This document shows positions 8,910 to 18,162 of a stretch of 64,000 bases of DNA, in pieces (position 1 is the first letter of the stretch; every line of letters starts with the position of its first letter). Origin of the DNA: Thiobacillus sp. 0-1251 (GTDB lineage: Bacteria; Pseudomonadota; Gammaproteobacteria; Burkholderiales; Thiobacillaceae); the NCBI GenBank assembly GCA_001899305.1, contig MKWL01000019.1, forward strand, positions 62,001 to 126,000. Direction: 5' to 3'. A program made the translations under genes and the position numbers. The notes under the pieces are model-generated. The model searched no databases and had not been told where the DNA came from. It saw only the letters and a list, made by a program, of their open reading frames with translations.

Positions 8910-10282
8910 GCGTGCCGGCCTGGTTCGCCCGCAATGTTTTTCGCTTGCAGGAAGCGGCGATGCATCGGCCCACGTTTCCCATGCTGGAGGAACTCGAGCG
9001 CACCCAGTGGCTGTCGCGCGACGACATGCTGGACTATCAGACCGGGCATCTCAATGTGCTGTTGCAAACCGCGCTGGCACACAGCCCCTGGCATGCCGCC
9101 CGGCTGCATGCCGCCGGACTGGTCGAGACCGTTCGGGCGGGGGCGGTATTGCCGAGCGATTTGTCGCGCTTGCCGACGATGGACAAGCGCGATGCGCGCG
9201 AGAACGTCGAACAGCTGGTGTGGCGTGACGTGCCGGGCGGCATATTCCCCTATACGACCGGCGGCTCCAGCGGCGAGCCGCTGATTTTCCATTTCGGCCG
9301 TGCACGCCAGGCCGCGGATGCGGCCGGGCGATTGCGCGCGCGACGCTGGTGGGGCGTGGAGCCCGGCGAGCGCGAGGTCTATCTGTGGGGCGCGCCGGTT
9401 GAGTTGAGCAAGACCGATCGCATCAAGACCTTGCGCGACCGGCTGGTCAACCAGCTGCTGCTGAATGCGTTCGACATGTCGCCTGCGTGCATGGACGGGT
9501 ACCTGGAAGCCATGCAAGCCTGGAACCCCAAAGCGATCTATGGCTATGCCAGCAGCCTGGCGTTGCTCGCAGCGCATGCCGAGGTGCGCGCCGCGCGGCT
9601 CCGGCTGCCCGCCCTGCGCGTGGTCAGCACCACGGGCGAACCCTTGTTTCCGCATCAACGCGAACTGATCGAACGGGTGTTCGGGGTGCCGGTCTCGGTC
9701 GAATACGGCGCGCGCGATGCCGGCCTGATGGCCTTGCAGTCGCCGGATGGGGTGTTGCTGCAGATGTGCGAAACGCATCTGATCGAGGTGCTCGACGCGG
9801 CGGGCAATCCAGTGGAGGAAGGCGAGGCCGTGATCACCAGCCTGGTGTCGGCCGCCCAACCGTTCATCCGCTATCGTACCGGCGACATCGTGCGCCATTC
9901 CGGCCGGAACGACCCGGGCGGGCGCGGCCTCACGGTACTGGATACCGTGGTGGGGCGACAGACCGATTTCATCGTTGCCGCCGACGGCCGCATCATGCAT
10001 GCCCTGGCGGTGATCTACGTACTGCGCGCGGTACCGGGCGTGGGGCAGTTCAAGCTGATCCAGCATGCGATCGACCGGCTCGAGGTGCAGGTCGTCCCAG
10101 ACGCGCGCTGGAACGACGACGCGCGCGCAGCCGTGATCCGGGGGCTGCAGGCGCGTCTGGGCACTATGCTGGCCGTCGATATCCGCTTGCTGGACGCGAT
10201 CGCACCGGAAGCGTCGGGCAAGCATCGCTATGTGGTGAGTCACGTCCCCGTGCACGGCGCGCTGGCACAGGCCGGCCGATGA
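8906..10282 (+). CDS. PaaK/CapK-like adenylate-forming enzyme
   Basis: This 458-residue protein resembles phenylacetate-CoA ligase (PaaK) and CapK. The ATP-binding P-loop YTTGGSSGEPLIF lies at ~116-128, followed by SVEYGARDAG and the adenylation motif FIRYRTGDIV. CapK-like members in capsule loci are thought to activate acyl groups for sugar modification; phenylacetate degradation is unlikely here because no paa genes are near. ATG 8906 overlaps the preceding stop. Its own stop overlaps the start of a 13-codon reading frame that leads into the ligase gene. Confidence 0.82.
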   Translation: MSVPAWFARNVFRLQEAAMHRPTFPMLEELERTQWLSRDDMLDYQTGHLNVLLQTALAHSPWHAARLHAAGLVETVRAGAVLPSDLSRLPTMDKRDARENVEQLVWRDVPGGIFPYTTGGSSGEPLIFHFGRARQAADAAGRLRARRWWGVEPGEREVYLWGAPVELSKTDRIKTLRDRLVNQLLLNAFDMSPACMDGYLEAMQAWNPKAIYGYASSLALLAAHAEVRAARLRLPALRVVSTTGEPLFPHQRELIERVFGVPVSVEYGARDAGLMALQSPDGVLLQMCETHLIEVLDAAGNPVEEGEAVITSLVSAAQPFIRYRTGDIVRHSGRNDPGGRGLTVLDTVVGRQTDFIVAADGRIMHALAVIYVLRAVPGVGQFKLIQHAIDRLEVQVVPDARWNDDARAAVIRGLQARLGTMLAVDIRLLDAIAPEASGKHRYVVSHVPVHGALAQAGR

Positions 10283-10320
10283 GTAACCTGATCATGATGC
10301 AGAAAGCCGAACCCGCATGA
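10279..10320 (+). CDS. 13-codon bridging reading frame
   Basis: ATG at 10279 overlaps the stop of the PaaK-like gene (ATGA), and the TGA at 10318-10320 overlaps the ATG of the ligase gene (ATGA). The peptide would be MSNLIMMQKAEPA. A frame this short that overlaps both neighbours exactly is most simply read as a device for passing ribosomes from one gene to the next. It may equally be a chance reading of the 34-base spacer, and a functional peptide is not implied. Confidence 0.4.
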   Translation: MSNLIMMQKAEPA

Positions 10321-11639
10321 GAGACCTGTTCATCACCGGCCTGATTTTCGGCCTGTTGCCTTTCGTCTTCAAACGCCCCTGGCTGGGCATCCTGCTGTGG
10401 TCGTGGCTCGGCTACATGAACCCGCACCGGCTGGCGTGGGGCTTTGCCTACAACATGCCGTTCTCGATGATCGTCGGTAGCGTCACCATCCTCGCCTTCA
10501 TGGCATCGAAGGAAAAGAAGGAGATGCTGTGGACGCGAGAAGTCATCGTCCTGCTGATCCTTACCGGTTGGATGCTGTTCACCACCTTCTTTGCGTTCTA
10601 CCCCGACCTGGCATGGTTCCAGTGGAACAAGGTCTGGAAGATCATGCTGATGGTCCTGCTCACGGTGCTGATCATCAACGAACGCTACAAACTGCACTGG
10701 CTGGTCTGGGTGATTGCATTGTCGTTCGGCTTCTACGGCGTCAAGGGCGGGATCTTCACCATCATCAACGGCGGGGTATACCGCGTGCAGGGGCCGACCG
10801 GCACCTTTGTCGGCGGCAATAACGAAATGGCGCTCGCCCTGGTGATGACGATTCCGCTCATCCGCTACCTCCACCTTCAGGAAGCGCGCAAGTGGGTCAA
10901 GATCGGACTGGCCAGCGCCATGGTGTTGACCGGCGTCGCAGCCATCGGCAGCCAGTCGCGCGGCGGCATGCTGGCAATGGTGGCGATGGGGCTGTTCCTG
11001 TGGATGAAAAGCCGCAACAAGATCGTCACCGGCTTTTACATGCTGATCGCCGTGGCCATCATGGCCTCGATCATGCCGCAGGCCTGGTATGACCGCATGA
11101 ACACGATCAAGTCCTATCAGCAGGACCAGTCGGCGCAGGGCCGGATCAATGCCTGGCACACTGCGTTCAACGTGGCGAAGGACCGTATCACCGGTGGCGG
11201 GTTCGATATGTTCAGGCCGCCCACATTCCGCCAATATGCCCCGGACCCCTGGAATGTCCACGATGTGCACAGCATCTATTTCGAGATGATGGGCGAACAG
11301 GGGTTCATCGGATTCGCCCTGTTCATGCTGCTGGGATTGCTGGCCTGGATACGGGCCCAGCAGATCATCAAGCGATGCAAGCATGACCCCGAGCGAAAAT
11401 GGGCCGCCGATCTGGCGGCCATGATCCAGGTGAGCCTCATCGGTTATGCGGTGGCCGGCGCATTCCTGGGCATGAGTCATTTCGACCTGCCCTACCATTT
11501 GATGATCATCCTGGTACTGGCCGCCAAGTTCTCCGGCGTGCTGGCAAAGGTGGTCCCTGTCGATGGCCGCGCCCGGAGCAGTGAACTGCCCCATCCATCG
11601 AGCCGGTTCAGCCCGGAAAACACCGGGCCCAGGGGCTGA
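10317..11639 (+). CDS. O-antigen-ligase-like protein, exosortase A system
   Basis: This 440-residue polytopic inner-membrane protein has about ten hydrophobic segments and a large periplasmic loop at ~265-320. The start MRDLFITGLIFGLLPF and the text GYMNPHRLAWGFAYNMPFS match the XrtA-associated O-glycosylation ligase family (TIGR03097 kind). In this fold the protein either ligates or polymerises lipid-linked glycan. It is the only such protein in the window, so it is the best candidate for polymerase or ligase. ATG 10317 overlaps the 13-codon frame. Confidence 0.87.
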   Translation: MRDLFITGLIFGLLPFVFKRPWLGILLWSWLGYMNPHRLAWGFAYNMPFSMIVGSVTILAFMASKEKKEMLWTREVIVLLILTGWMLFTTFFAFYPDLAWFQWNKVWKIMLMVLLTVLIINERYKLHWLVWVIALSFGFYGVKGGIFTIINGGVYRVQGPTGTFVGGNNEMALALVMTIPLIRYLHLQEARKWVKIGLASAMVLTGVAAIGSQSRGGMLAMVAMGLFLWMKSRNKIVTGFYMLIAVAIMASIMPQAWYDRMNTIKSYQQDQSAQGRINAWHTAFNVAKDRITGGGFDMFRPPTFRQYAPDPWNVHDVHSIYFEMMGEQGFIGFALFMLLGLLAWIRAQQIIKRCKHDPERKWAADLAAMIQVSLIGYAVAGAFLGMSHFDLPYHLMIILVLAAKFSGVLAKVVPVDGRARSSELPHPSSRFSPENTGPRG

Positions 11640-11641
11640 CC

Positions 11642-12637
11642 GTGCCGGGGATTCGCTTGCGCCTGCCGCCCGGGCTGGGGGGGGCCTTCTGGCTGGCGTT
11701 GCTGCTGACGGGTCTGGTCGAGCTGGCCCTGCACAGTGAATCCGTGATGTTCCGCTACCGTGCGGTGTTTGCCCAGGGGCGGGCCTACGACAAGCTGTTC
11801 GAGGTCGAGCGCCGCCCGCCGCAGATCCTCTTCATCGGCAACAGCCGGACGGACAACGGTATCGATCCGCGTGCAGTGGAGCGGGTCTGGCCGGGCCATG
11901 TCTTGCGCGGCTTCAACCTGGGCTTGCCGGGTGCCAATGCCATCGTGTATCACGGCGAAATCCGGCGGCTGGACGATCGCGGCCTGCTGGGAAAAGCGGC
12001 GATTCGGACCGTGGTGCTTGGCCTGGATGAAAGCGCCCTGCAGGAAGACAATTCACTCGGTTACGTCAGCTTTCTTGCCGACCGGCGCGCCCTGTGGGAT
12101 GCGGCCCGTTATCGCGACTGGCTGGGAAGCCATCTGCGGTTGTGGTCGTACAGTGGCAACCTTCGCCAGTTGCGCGAACCGGACAAGGCGCTGCGATTCG
12201 TCGAGGCCAGTGTGCGCTCGCTCGATCCGGTCGGAGGGGCAGCAGCGGACTATTCGGGCTATCGAGCGGGTTTCGGCGCAGCCCAGAATGCGGGTCAGGT
12301 GGCGCAGCAGGAACGCGCGGCCTTGCATCCCCCGGCGCCGGCCGTCGAACACTTTCTATGGCAGGCGATCGATCTCCTGCAGTCGCGCGGCGTACGGGTG
12401 TTCGTCACCCTGCCGCCCTTGCGCGACCGCTTGTCCGCCTTTGTCGATCCCCGCCCCGAGGCCGCCTCCTATCGGGCACTGCTGGCACGCCTGCGGCAAC
12501 GTGGCGTGATCGTGTTGCCCACGCCGACCGGTTTCGGCCCTGACGACTTCGTCAACGCAGGCCATTTGAACGACCGGGGCGCGCAGCGTTACAGCGCCGA
12601 ACTGGGGCATCAGCTGGCCGCCTGGAAGGATCGATAG
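11642..12637 (+). CDS. SGNH-fold acyltransferase partner, membrane-anchored
   Basis: This 331-residue protein has an N-terminal signal anchor (LALLLTGLVELAL at ~18-30) and a periplasmic SGNH-like domain. Block I is seen as FIGNSRTDNGID, and the C-terminal block as NAGHLNDRGAQRY with the expected His. The GTG start at 11642 follows the preceding stop by two bases. It lies two bases before an MBOAT gene; SGNH/MBOAT pairs such as AlgJ/AlgX with AlgI or PatB with PatA O-acetylate periplasmic polysaccharide. An O-acetylation role is inferred from that pairing. Confidence 0.78.
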   Translation: MPGIRLRLPPGLGGAFWLALLLTGLVELALHSESVMFRYRAVFAQGRAYDKLFEVERRPPQILFIGNSRTDNGIDPRAVERVWPGHVLRGFNLGLPGANAIVYHGEIRRLDDRGLLGKAAIRTVVLGLDESALQEDNSLGYVSFLADRRALWDAARYRDWLGSHLRLWSYSGNLRQLREPDKALRFVEASVRSLDPVGGAAADYSGYRAGFGAAQNAGQVAQQERAALHPPAPAVEHFLWQAIDLLQSRGVRVFVTLPPLRDRLSAFVDPRPEAASYRALLARLRQRGVIVLPTPTGFGPDDFVNAGHLNDRGAQRYSAELGHQLAAWKDR

Positions 12638-12639
12638 GC

Positions 12640-14073
12640 ATGTTGTTCAGCTCCCCGACTTTCCTGCTGTTCTTTGCCGTGCTGCTGATGTTCTACGCCG
12701 GCGCACGCAATTATCGCGAGCGTGCCGCCGTCATCCTGGTCGGCAGCCTGATTTTCTATGCGTCCTGGAAACCGGTCTATCTCATCCTGCTGGCGGTGTC
12801 GGTCAGCCTCAATTACCTGATCTACTCGGGTCTGTCGGCTACCCGCAGCAAGCGGCTGCTGGTGACGGGCCTGGTGCTGAACCTGGGCTTCCTGGGCGTC
12901 GTCAAATATCTCGGGATGGCATTGGACAGCCTGTGGACGCTGGGCACATGGTTCGACCTGCCTGTGGGCGGCGCACCGCCTGGCTGGGCGGACTGGGCGC
13001 TGCCGCTGGGCATCAGCTTCTATACCTTCCACATGCTGTCGGTGATGATCGACGTCTACCGTGGCGAATGGACGCACCGCATTTCCTTTCGCGCCTGGTG
13101 GCTGTATGTGACCTTCTTCCCGCATATGATCGCCGGCCCCATCCTGCGCGCCTCCGAACTGGTCGAACAGCTGGAATCCCTGCAGCCGCTGAAGGCGGAG
13201 TGCGTCAAACTGGGCGCACTGGTGTTCATGGTGGGCCTGGTCAAGAAAGTGTTGTTTGCCGATAACCTCTCGCTCCTGACCGACGACTTGTTCAGCCGCC
13301 CCGACATGCTGGACTTCTACCTGGCCTGGCTCGCCACGACTTCATTTGCGTTGCAAATCTATTTCGACTTTTCCGGCTACAGCGAAATGGCCATCGGCCT
13401 GGCGCTGATGTTCGGCGTGACCCTGCCGCGCAACTTCCTCCACCCCTATACCAGCCGCAGCGTCCGCGAATTCTGGCAGCGCTGGCACATCACCCTGTCG
13501 CGCTGGCTGCGCGACTACCTGTATTTCTCGCTCGGTGGCAATCGGCGCGGCAAGCCCCGCAACCTGGCCAATCTGATGATCACGATGCTGCTGGGCGGAC
13601 TCTGGCATGGCGCCGCCTGGACCTTCGTGTTCTGGGGGTTCCTGCATGGCAGTTATCTGGTGTTGCATCGCCTGCTGCTCGACCTCTATTCGCGGTTGGG
13701 CGTGCTGTCGCATTCCTTCGGCGCGCGGCTGCTGTCCTGGCTGGGCTGGCCGGTGACGCTTGCACTGGTGTGGATCAGCTGGGTGTTCTTCCGGGCGCAT
13801 TCGTTTCACGATGCGTGGATCATCACCGCGGCGATGCTGGGGCTGGGAGAGACAACCGAGGTCGCGTCGGTACGCAGCTATGTGCAGTGGCTGGTATGGG
13901 GCAGCCTGCTGCTCACCTTGCTGGAACCGTCCATCGAACGGTTCTTGAGACAAGGTCTGCAGCGCTGGGGGCAACTGCATTTCACGCTGCGCGGCACGGC
14001 CTACGCAGGCCTGGCGCTGACGCTCATCGTCTTCGGCGGCAGCAGCCAGAAGTTCATCTATTTCGACTTCTGA
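12640..14073 (+). CDS. MBOAT-family O-acyltransferase
   Basis: This 477-residue multi-pass membrane protein is of the AlgI/DltB type. The start LFSSPTFLLFFAVLL and the core RWHITLSRWLRDYLYF followed by LLGGLWHGAAW are typical. His323 in that last motif is the conserved catalytic histidine. It should pass acetyl groups from cytoplasmic acetyl-CoA across the membrane to the SGNH partner encoded just upstream. It is the last gene of the left plus-strand block and converges on the gene at 14095 with only 21 bases between; no clear terminator is seen. Confidence 0.88.
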   Translation: MLFSSPTFLLFFAVLLMFYAGARNYRERAAVILVGSLIFYASWKPVYLILLAVSVSLNYLIYSGLSATRSKRLLVTGLVLNLGFLGVVKYLGMALDSLWTLGTWFDLPVGGAPPGWADWALPLGISFYTFHMLSVMIDVYRGEWTHRISFRAWWLYVTFFPHMIAGPILRASELVEQLESLQPLKAECVKLGALVFMVGLVKKVLFADNLSLLTDDLFSRPDMLDFYLAWLATTSFALQIYFDFSGYSEMAIGLALMFGVTLPRNFLHPYTSRSVREFWQRWHITLSRWLRDYLYFSLGGNRRGKPRNLANLMITMLLGGLWHGAAWTFVFWGFLHGSYLVLHRLLLDLYSRLGVLSHSFGARLLSWLGWPVTLALVWISWVFFRAHSFHDAWIITAAMLGLGETTEVASVRSYVQWLVWGSLLLTLLEPSIERFLRQGLQRWGQLHFTLRGTAYAGLALTLIVFGGSSQKFIYFDF

Positions 14074-14094
14074 GGCTGCTGACTGGCGTTCACT

Positions 14095-15921
14095 TCAGTG
14101 TTCGTTCGCCTGCAGCCATTGTTCCAGCATCATGGTCACCCAGATCATCACGCCGTAGTAGCTGGCGTACGGTCCGCGCTGCATGGCCAGCATATGGTCC
14201 AGATAGGCCGGCTGGATCCAGCCGCGCTGCTTGAAGTCCGCGAGGCTGTCGCCGACGAGGTCGCCGAGCGGTGCATATTGGGTGCTCCACACGCCGAACG
14301 GCAGGCCGAAGCCGTGCTTGCTCTTGTTGATGATCTTCTCGGGCAGCAGATCGCGCAGGGCCTCCTTGAAGAACCAGCGCAGCATCTGGCCGCGCACCTT
14401 GTAGTCGACCGGCAGGTGGTTGGCAAAGGCGACCATGCGGTCGTCGAGCAGCGGATAGTGCACTTCGATGCCGGCTGCTTCGGTCATCGTGCCCACCTTG
14501 CGCAGGTCGTTGTCGGCCAGGGTGAACTTCAGATCCAGATGCATCATGCGATTGATGTAATGGTCGGAGGCGGTACGTTCATAGACTTCGGTGAGGGCGG
14601 CGTCTGCTGTCGAAGGGTCGACGGCATGGATGAAATCCGGCGTGAGGATCTGGTCGAGCGGGGTACGGTGCAGGAAGTTGTAGCTTTCCAGGCGCAGCGG
14701 CAGGCCCATGTTGGCTTGCCGCACGTAGCTTTTCAGTTTGGCAAGGGGAAAGCGGTTGGACAGCCCGGGCAGGTGTGCGATCGGCTCCACCACGCCGCGC
14801 CGGATTGCCGCGGGCAGACGAAAATAATTCTCGAACAGTTTCTGCTTGGCATAGCGCGCATTGCCGCCGAAGATCTCGTCGCCACCGTCGCCTGCCAGCA
14901 TGTGTTCGAAACCCGCCTCGCGTGCGGCCTTGGCGCAGAAATAGGTTGGTACTGCCGAGTCGTTGCCGAAAGGTTCGTCATACTCGCGTGCGATGACGGG
15001 GATCGCCGTCACGATATCGACGGGCTTCAGGTAGTACTCGTGACTGCGGCTGCCGTAGCGCTCGGCCGCGCAGCGTGCGTATTCCATTTCGTCGAACCCG
15101 TCGGCATCGAAGCCGATGGAAAAGGTGTCGACCGGTGCGCCGCGTACGGCGGTGAGCGCGCCGACTACTGTCGAGCTGTCGGTCCCGCCGGACAGAAACG
15201 CCGCCGTGGAAGGGGCATCGACATCGCGTACGGCCTCATCCAGTACGGTACGAAAATCGCTGCGATGGGCGTCGAATCCGGCATCGACCGGCGTGTAATC
15301 GGCCTGCCAGTAGAACGCGGTGCTGAGCTGGCCGTTTTTCAAGGTGACCATCTGCCCCGGCAACAGTTTGTGCACGCCTTGATAGAGGCTGCGAGGTGCC
15401 GGAATGGTGTGGAAATACAGATAGTCGTAGATCGCCTGGGGGTCGATGACCCGTCCGACCGCGGGATGGGCGCTGGCGTTCTGTGCACTGGTGCCGAACA
15501 CCAGATGGCCGCCCCGATACGCATAGCAGAGGCGCTCTGCCCCCACGCGATCGAGAACCAGGCAGGCTTTTTTCTTGAGCGGTTCCAGCACGGCAAAGGC
15601 GAAATTGCCGTGCATCAGCGTGGGCAGCGTCTCGCCATGGCGTATCCAGCCGTGCGCCACGGCGGTGGCCGGATTGCGGTCGCGGGCGATGAAGGCCAGT
15701 TCCTCATCGAGGAAGACCGGGCGCCCCGTCAGGGTGGCGGCGAGACCGTTTTCGACGTGGATGTCGGCCTTGCCGAAGCGCGAACACGCGGCCACTCCCA
15801 GCATCTGGCTACTGTGTTCGTGCAGCAGACCTTCCGGTGCCGGGTTGGCCGCTCCCCTCATATGTCGGATCAGGTCCTGATGCGCGCCGTGGTCGCCCAG
15901 CCAGCCAAAAATACCATCCAT
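14095..15921 (-). CDS. Asparagine-synthetase-like protein lacking the glutaminase Cys
   Basis: This 608-residue class II amidotransferase-like protein begins MDGIFGWLG, so Asp replaces the Cys2 nucleophile and glutamine hydrolysis should be lost. The synthetase half looks intact: SGGTDSS at 244-250, LAGDGGDEIFGGNARY, and a C-terminal FGLPFGVW segment. The start at 15921 is chosen because the MxGIFG pattern begins there; the open frame extends upstream but looks unlike the family. It may use ammonia or an amide from another protein, or catalyse another ATP-dependent ligation. It sits alone on the minus strand, divergent from a sulfotransferase. Confidence 0.85.
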   Translation of the reverse strand: MDGIFGWLGDHGAHQDLIRHMRGAANPAPEGLLHEHSSQMLGVAACSRFGKADIHVENGLAATLTGRPVFLDEELAFIARDRNPATAVAHGWIRHGETLPTLMHGNFAFAVLEPLKKKACLVLDRVGAERLCYAYRGGHLVFGTSAQNASAHPAVGRVIDPQAIYDYLYFHTIPAPRSLYQGVHKLLPGQMVTLKNGQLSTAFYWQADYTPVDAGFDAHRSDFRTVLDEAVRDVDAPSTAAFLSGGTDSSTVVGALTAVRGAPVDTFSIGFDADGFDEMEYARCAAERYGSRSHEYYLKPVDIVTAIPVIAREYDEPFGNDSAVPTYFCAKAAREAGFEHMLAGDGGDEIFGGNARYAKQKLFENYFRLPAAIRRGVVEPIAHLPGLSNRFPLAKLKSYVRQANMGLPLRLESYNFLHRTPLDQILTPDFIHAVDPSTADAALTEVYERTASDHYINRMMHLDLKFTLADNDLRKVGTMTEAAGIEVHYPLLDDRMVAFANHLPVDYKVRGQMLRWFFKEALRDLLPEKIINKSKHGFGLPFGVWSTQYAPLGDLVGDSLADFKQRGWIQPAYLDHMLAMQRGPYASYYGVMIWVTMMLEQWLQANEH

Positions 15922-16045
15922 GGTGTGTTGTGTCAGCGTGATACGGGATAATGTCCGCCAATATAAACGAGCATGCCGATTGGCACGAATCCTGTATGCC
16001 CGGTTGCGGGGTAATCGGACTTCGTTTGATAACGACAGAAAGTCT

Positions 16046-16972
16046 ATGAGTTTGAGTGAATTTGCTGAAAAGGTGGTCAAGACGCTGGTATTCCATGCGC
16101 GGCGAACGCGTCGCGCCTTGCGCCGGATGCGTTGGCAGCTTTCGCCGCGGCCGGCGGAACGCCCCATCATCGTGATCGGTTGCTCCCGGGCGGGGACCAC
16201 GCTGGTCTACAAAACGCTGTCCGAGTCGCGCGAGATCGGCAGTCTGCAACGCGAGACCCATGATTACTGGACGGACCTGCACCCTCTGGCCGACAAGGAC
16301 TGGAACACGCACGCGCTCGATGCGACGGATGCCAGCGCAGCTGAACGGGACGACGTCAGCCGCTACTTCTACAGCTGGACCGGCCATCATCGCTGGGTCG
16401 ACAAGAACAACCAGAACGGACTGTGCGTCGCGTATCTGCGGGCACTGTTTCCCGACGCCGTGTTCGTTTTCGTCAAGCGCAGCCCGGGCGACAACCTCAA
16501 TTCGCTGATCGAAGGCTGGCGCAAGCCCGACGAATTCGCCACCTGGTCGAATGACCTGCCGGCGCGCGTGGGTGTGGAGGGCGGGCAATTGACGCAATGG
16601 TGTTTCTTTCTTTCCGAGGGCTGGCGCCATTACGTGAACGCACCGGTCGAAGAGGTCGCCGCCTTTCAGTATGCCGCGGTCAACCGGGCCATCCTCGATG
16701 CCAAGGCCGGCACTCCTGCTGGCCAGTGGGTTGAGGTGTTCTACGAGGATTTCCTGCGCGACCCGGTCGCCACCTTCCGCCAGGTATTCGAAGGCTGCGG
16801 CCTGGCCTTCGATGCGCATCTGCAGGCGCACTGCGCCGAGGTGCTCGACATTCCCTACAACGCGTTTTCCGAAATCCGCCTGGACAAATGGAAGGATGGC
16901 CGCAACCGGGACAAGATCGAACGGGTGTTGCCGCAGGTGGCTGACGTGGCGGCGGAGATGGGGTATCGATGA
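16046..16972 (+). CDS. Sulfotransferase family protein
   Basis: This 308-residue protein has the 5'-phosphosulfate loop VIGCSRAGTTLVYKTL at ~43-58 and a 3'-phosphate segment FVKRSPGDNLNSLIEGW. It is the second of three sulfotransferase-like genes in the locus. The start MSLSEFAEKV at 16046 is preferred over an upstream in-frame ATG in the divergent intergenic region. The stop overlaps the next gene by ATGA. It probably sulfates a sugar of the polysaccharide. Confidence 0.8.
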   Translation: MSLSEFAEKVVKTLVFHARRTRRALRRMRWQLSPRPAERPIIVIGCSRAGTTLVYKTLSESREIGSLQRETHDYWTDLHPLADKDWNTHALDATDASAAERDDVSRYFYSWTGHHRWVDKNNQNGLCVAYLRALFPDAVFVFVKRSPGDNLNSLIEGWRKPDEFATWSNDLPARVGVEGGQLTQWCFFLSEGWRHYVNAPVEEVAAFQYAAVNRAILDAKAGTPAGQWVEVFYEDFLRDPVATFRQVFEGCGLAFDAHLQAHCAEVLDIPYNAFSEIRLDKWKDGRNRDKIERVLPQVADVAAEMGYR

Positions 16973-18162
16973 CCGTACTGGCGCTGCTCCTGGCGATGGT
17001 GATGCTGCTATGGGCAGGGGTGCTGCTGGCATTCGCCGGTCCGCTCGTCGCACGCTGGCGCGAACCGGTGCTGCGTCATCCCGTGCTCATCGTCGAAAGC
17101 GACGACTGGGGCGCAGGGCCATTGTCTCAGGCGGATGCATTGATCCGCCTGTCGGGCCTGTTGCAGCGCATACGCGACCGCAACGGCCGTCCGGCCGTCA
17201 TGACGCTGGGGATCGTACTGGAGGTGCCGGATGGGGCTCGCATCGCAGCGAGCCGTTTTACGGAATATCACGCCTTGACGCTCGCTGACGAGCGTTTCGA
17301 GGCGGTGCGTATGGCAATGCAGGCAGGCATCGAGGCCGGGGTGTTTGCACCGCAGTTGCATGGCCAGTGCCACTACTGGCCGCCGGCCCTGCTGGCCACG
17401 GCCCGGAAAGAAGCGGCCGTGCGCGACTGGCTGGCCGCGCCGGAGCCTGCCGCGACCGAAGCGCTGCCGTCTCCCTTGCAGAGCCGCTGGGTCGATGCCT
17501 CGGATCTGCCATCGCGCGCACTGCCGACCGCGGCGATCGAGCAAGCCGTTGCCGTGGAGACGGCAACGTATCGGGCTGTTCTGGGCCGGTTGCCGCAAGT
17601 GGCGGTCGCCACGACGTTCATCTGGAGCGAAGCCGTCGAGGCGGCGTGGGCGCGGTCGGGAATCGATGTCGTCGTCACGCCTGGCCAGCGCGCCACGTGT
17701 CGAGATGCCGCGGGCCGGCCGGGATGCGTGGATGCGTCGATGTTGTCCGGCGAGCGCTCACGGGCCGGGCAAACCTATCTGGTGCGCGATGTGTATTTCG
17801 AGCCGACCCTGGGCCATACACCGCAACGGCTGGCGGATGGACTCAAGACGCGCACCCGGCAGGGACGGGCTTGCCTGGTGGAAACCCATCGTTTCAATTT
17901 CCTGCTGGCAGCGGATGCCAGCCTTGCGGTACTCGAAGCGGGATTGAATGCGGCCTTGGCCGCCTGCCCGAACGTGCGCTTTCTTACACCGCTTGAACTG
18001 GCACACGCGATCGAAAAACGGGATCCGGCCTGGATCGAAGGCCGGTTGCGCCGTCGCCTTGCCGTCTGGCGCGTCCGGCTGGACGAGGTGCCGCGCTTTC
18101 GCCGGATGGCCCGCCTAAGCGGCCTGGCACTGCCGCTGGCCTGGCTGGGACGTTCGGCATGA
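16969..18162 (+). CDS. Polysaccharide-deacetylase-like membrane-anchored protein
   Basis: This 397-residue protein has an N-terminal signal anchor (LALLLAMVMLLWAGVLLAF). The body resembles the NodB/carbohydrate-esterase-4 fold: VLIVESDDWGAG supplies the paired aspartates of motif 1 and QLHGQCHYW a histidine motif. A later segment, TRQGRACLVETHRFNF, may be the base-bearing part. It could de-N-acetylate periplasmic glycan, but the motifs deviate from classical TFDDG/HxxxH, so activity is uncertain. ATGA overlaps link it to the sulfotransferase before it and the GT2 after it. Confidence 0.65.
   Translation: MTVLALLLAMVMLLWAGVLLAFAGPLVARWREPVLRHPVLIVESDDWGAGPLSQADALIRLSGLLQRIRDRNGRPAVMTLGIVLEVPDGARIAASRFTEYHALTLADERFEAVRMAMQAGIEAGVFAPQLHGQCHYWPPALLATARKEAAVRDWLAAPEPAATEALPSPLQSRWVDASDLPSRALPTAAIEQAVAVETATYRAVLGRLPQVAVATTFIWSEAVEAAWARSGIDVVVTPGQRATCRDAAGRPGCVDASMLSGERSRAGQTYLVRDVYFEPTLGHTPQRLADGLKTRTRQGRACLVETHRFNFLLAADASLAVLEAGLNAALAACPNVRFLTPLELAHAIEKRDPAWIEGRLRRRLAVWRVRLDEVPRFRRMARLSGLALPLAWLGRSA

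Noticed and set aside
14098-15951. 617-codon plus-strand open frame
   Set aside because: It runs antisense through the asparagine-synthetase-like gene and has no motif or ribosome site.
15922-16045. TTGCGG-17-TGATAA and TGGCAC-like promoters between the divergent genes
   Set aside because: The first would start transcription almost on the ATG, and the second has wrong -24/-12 spacing.
15922-16200. N-terminal extension of the asparagine-synthetase-like frame
   Set aside because: The extra residues are basic and non-conserved, and the family pattern begins at MDGIFG.
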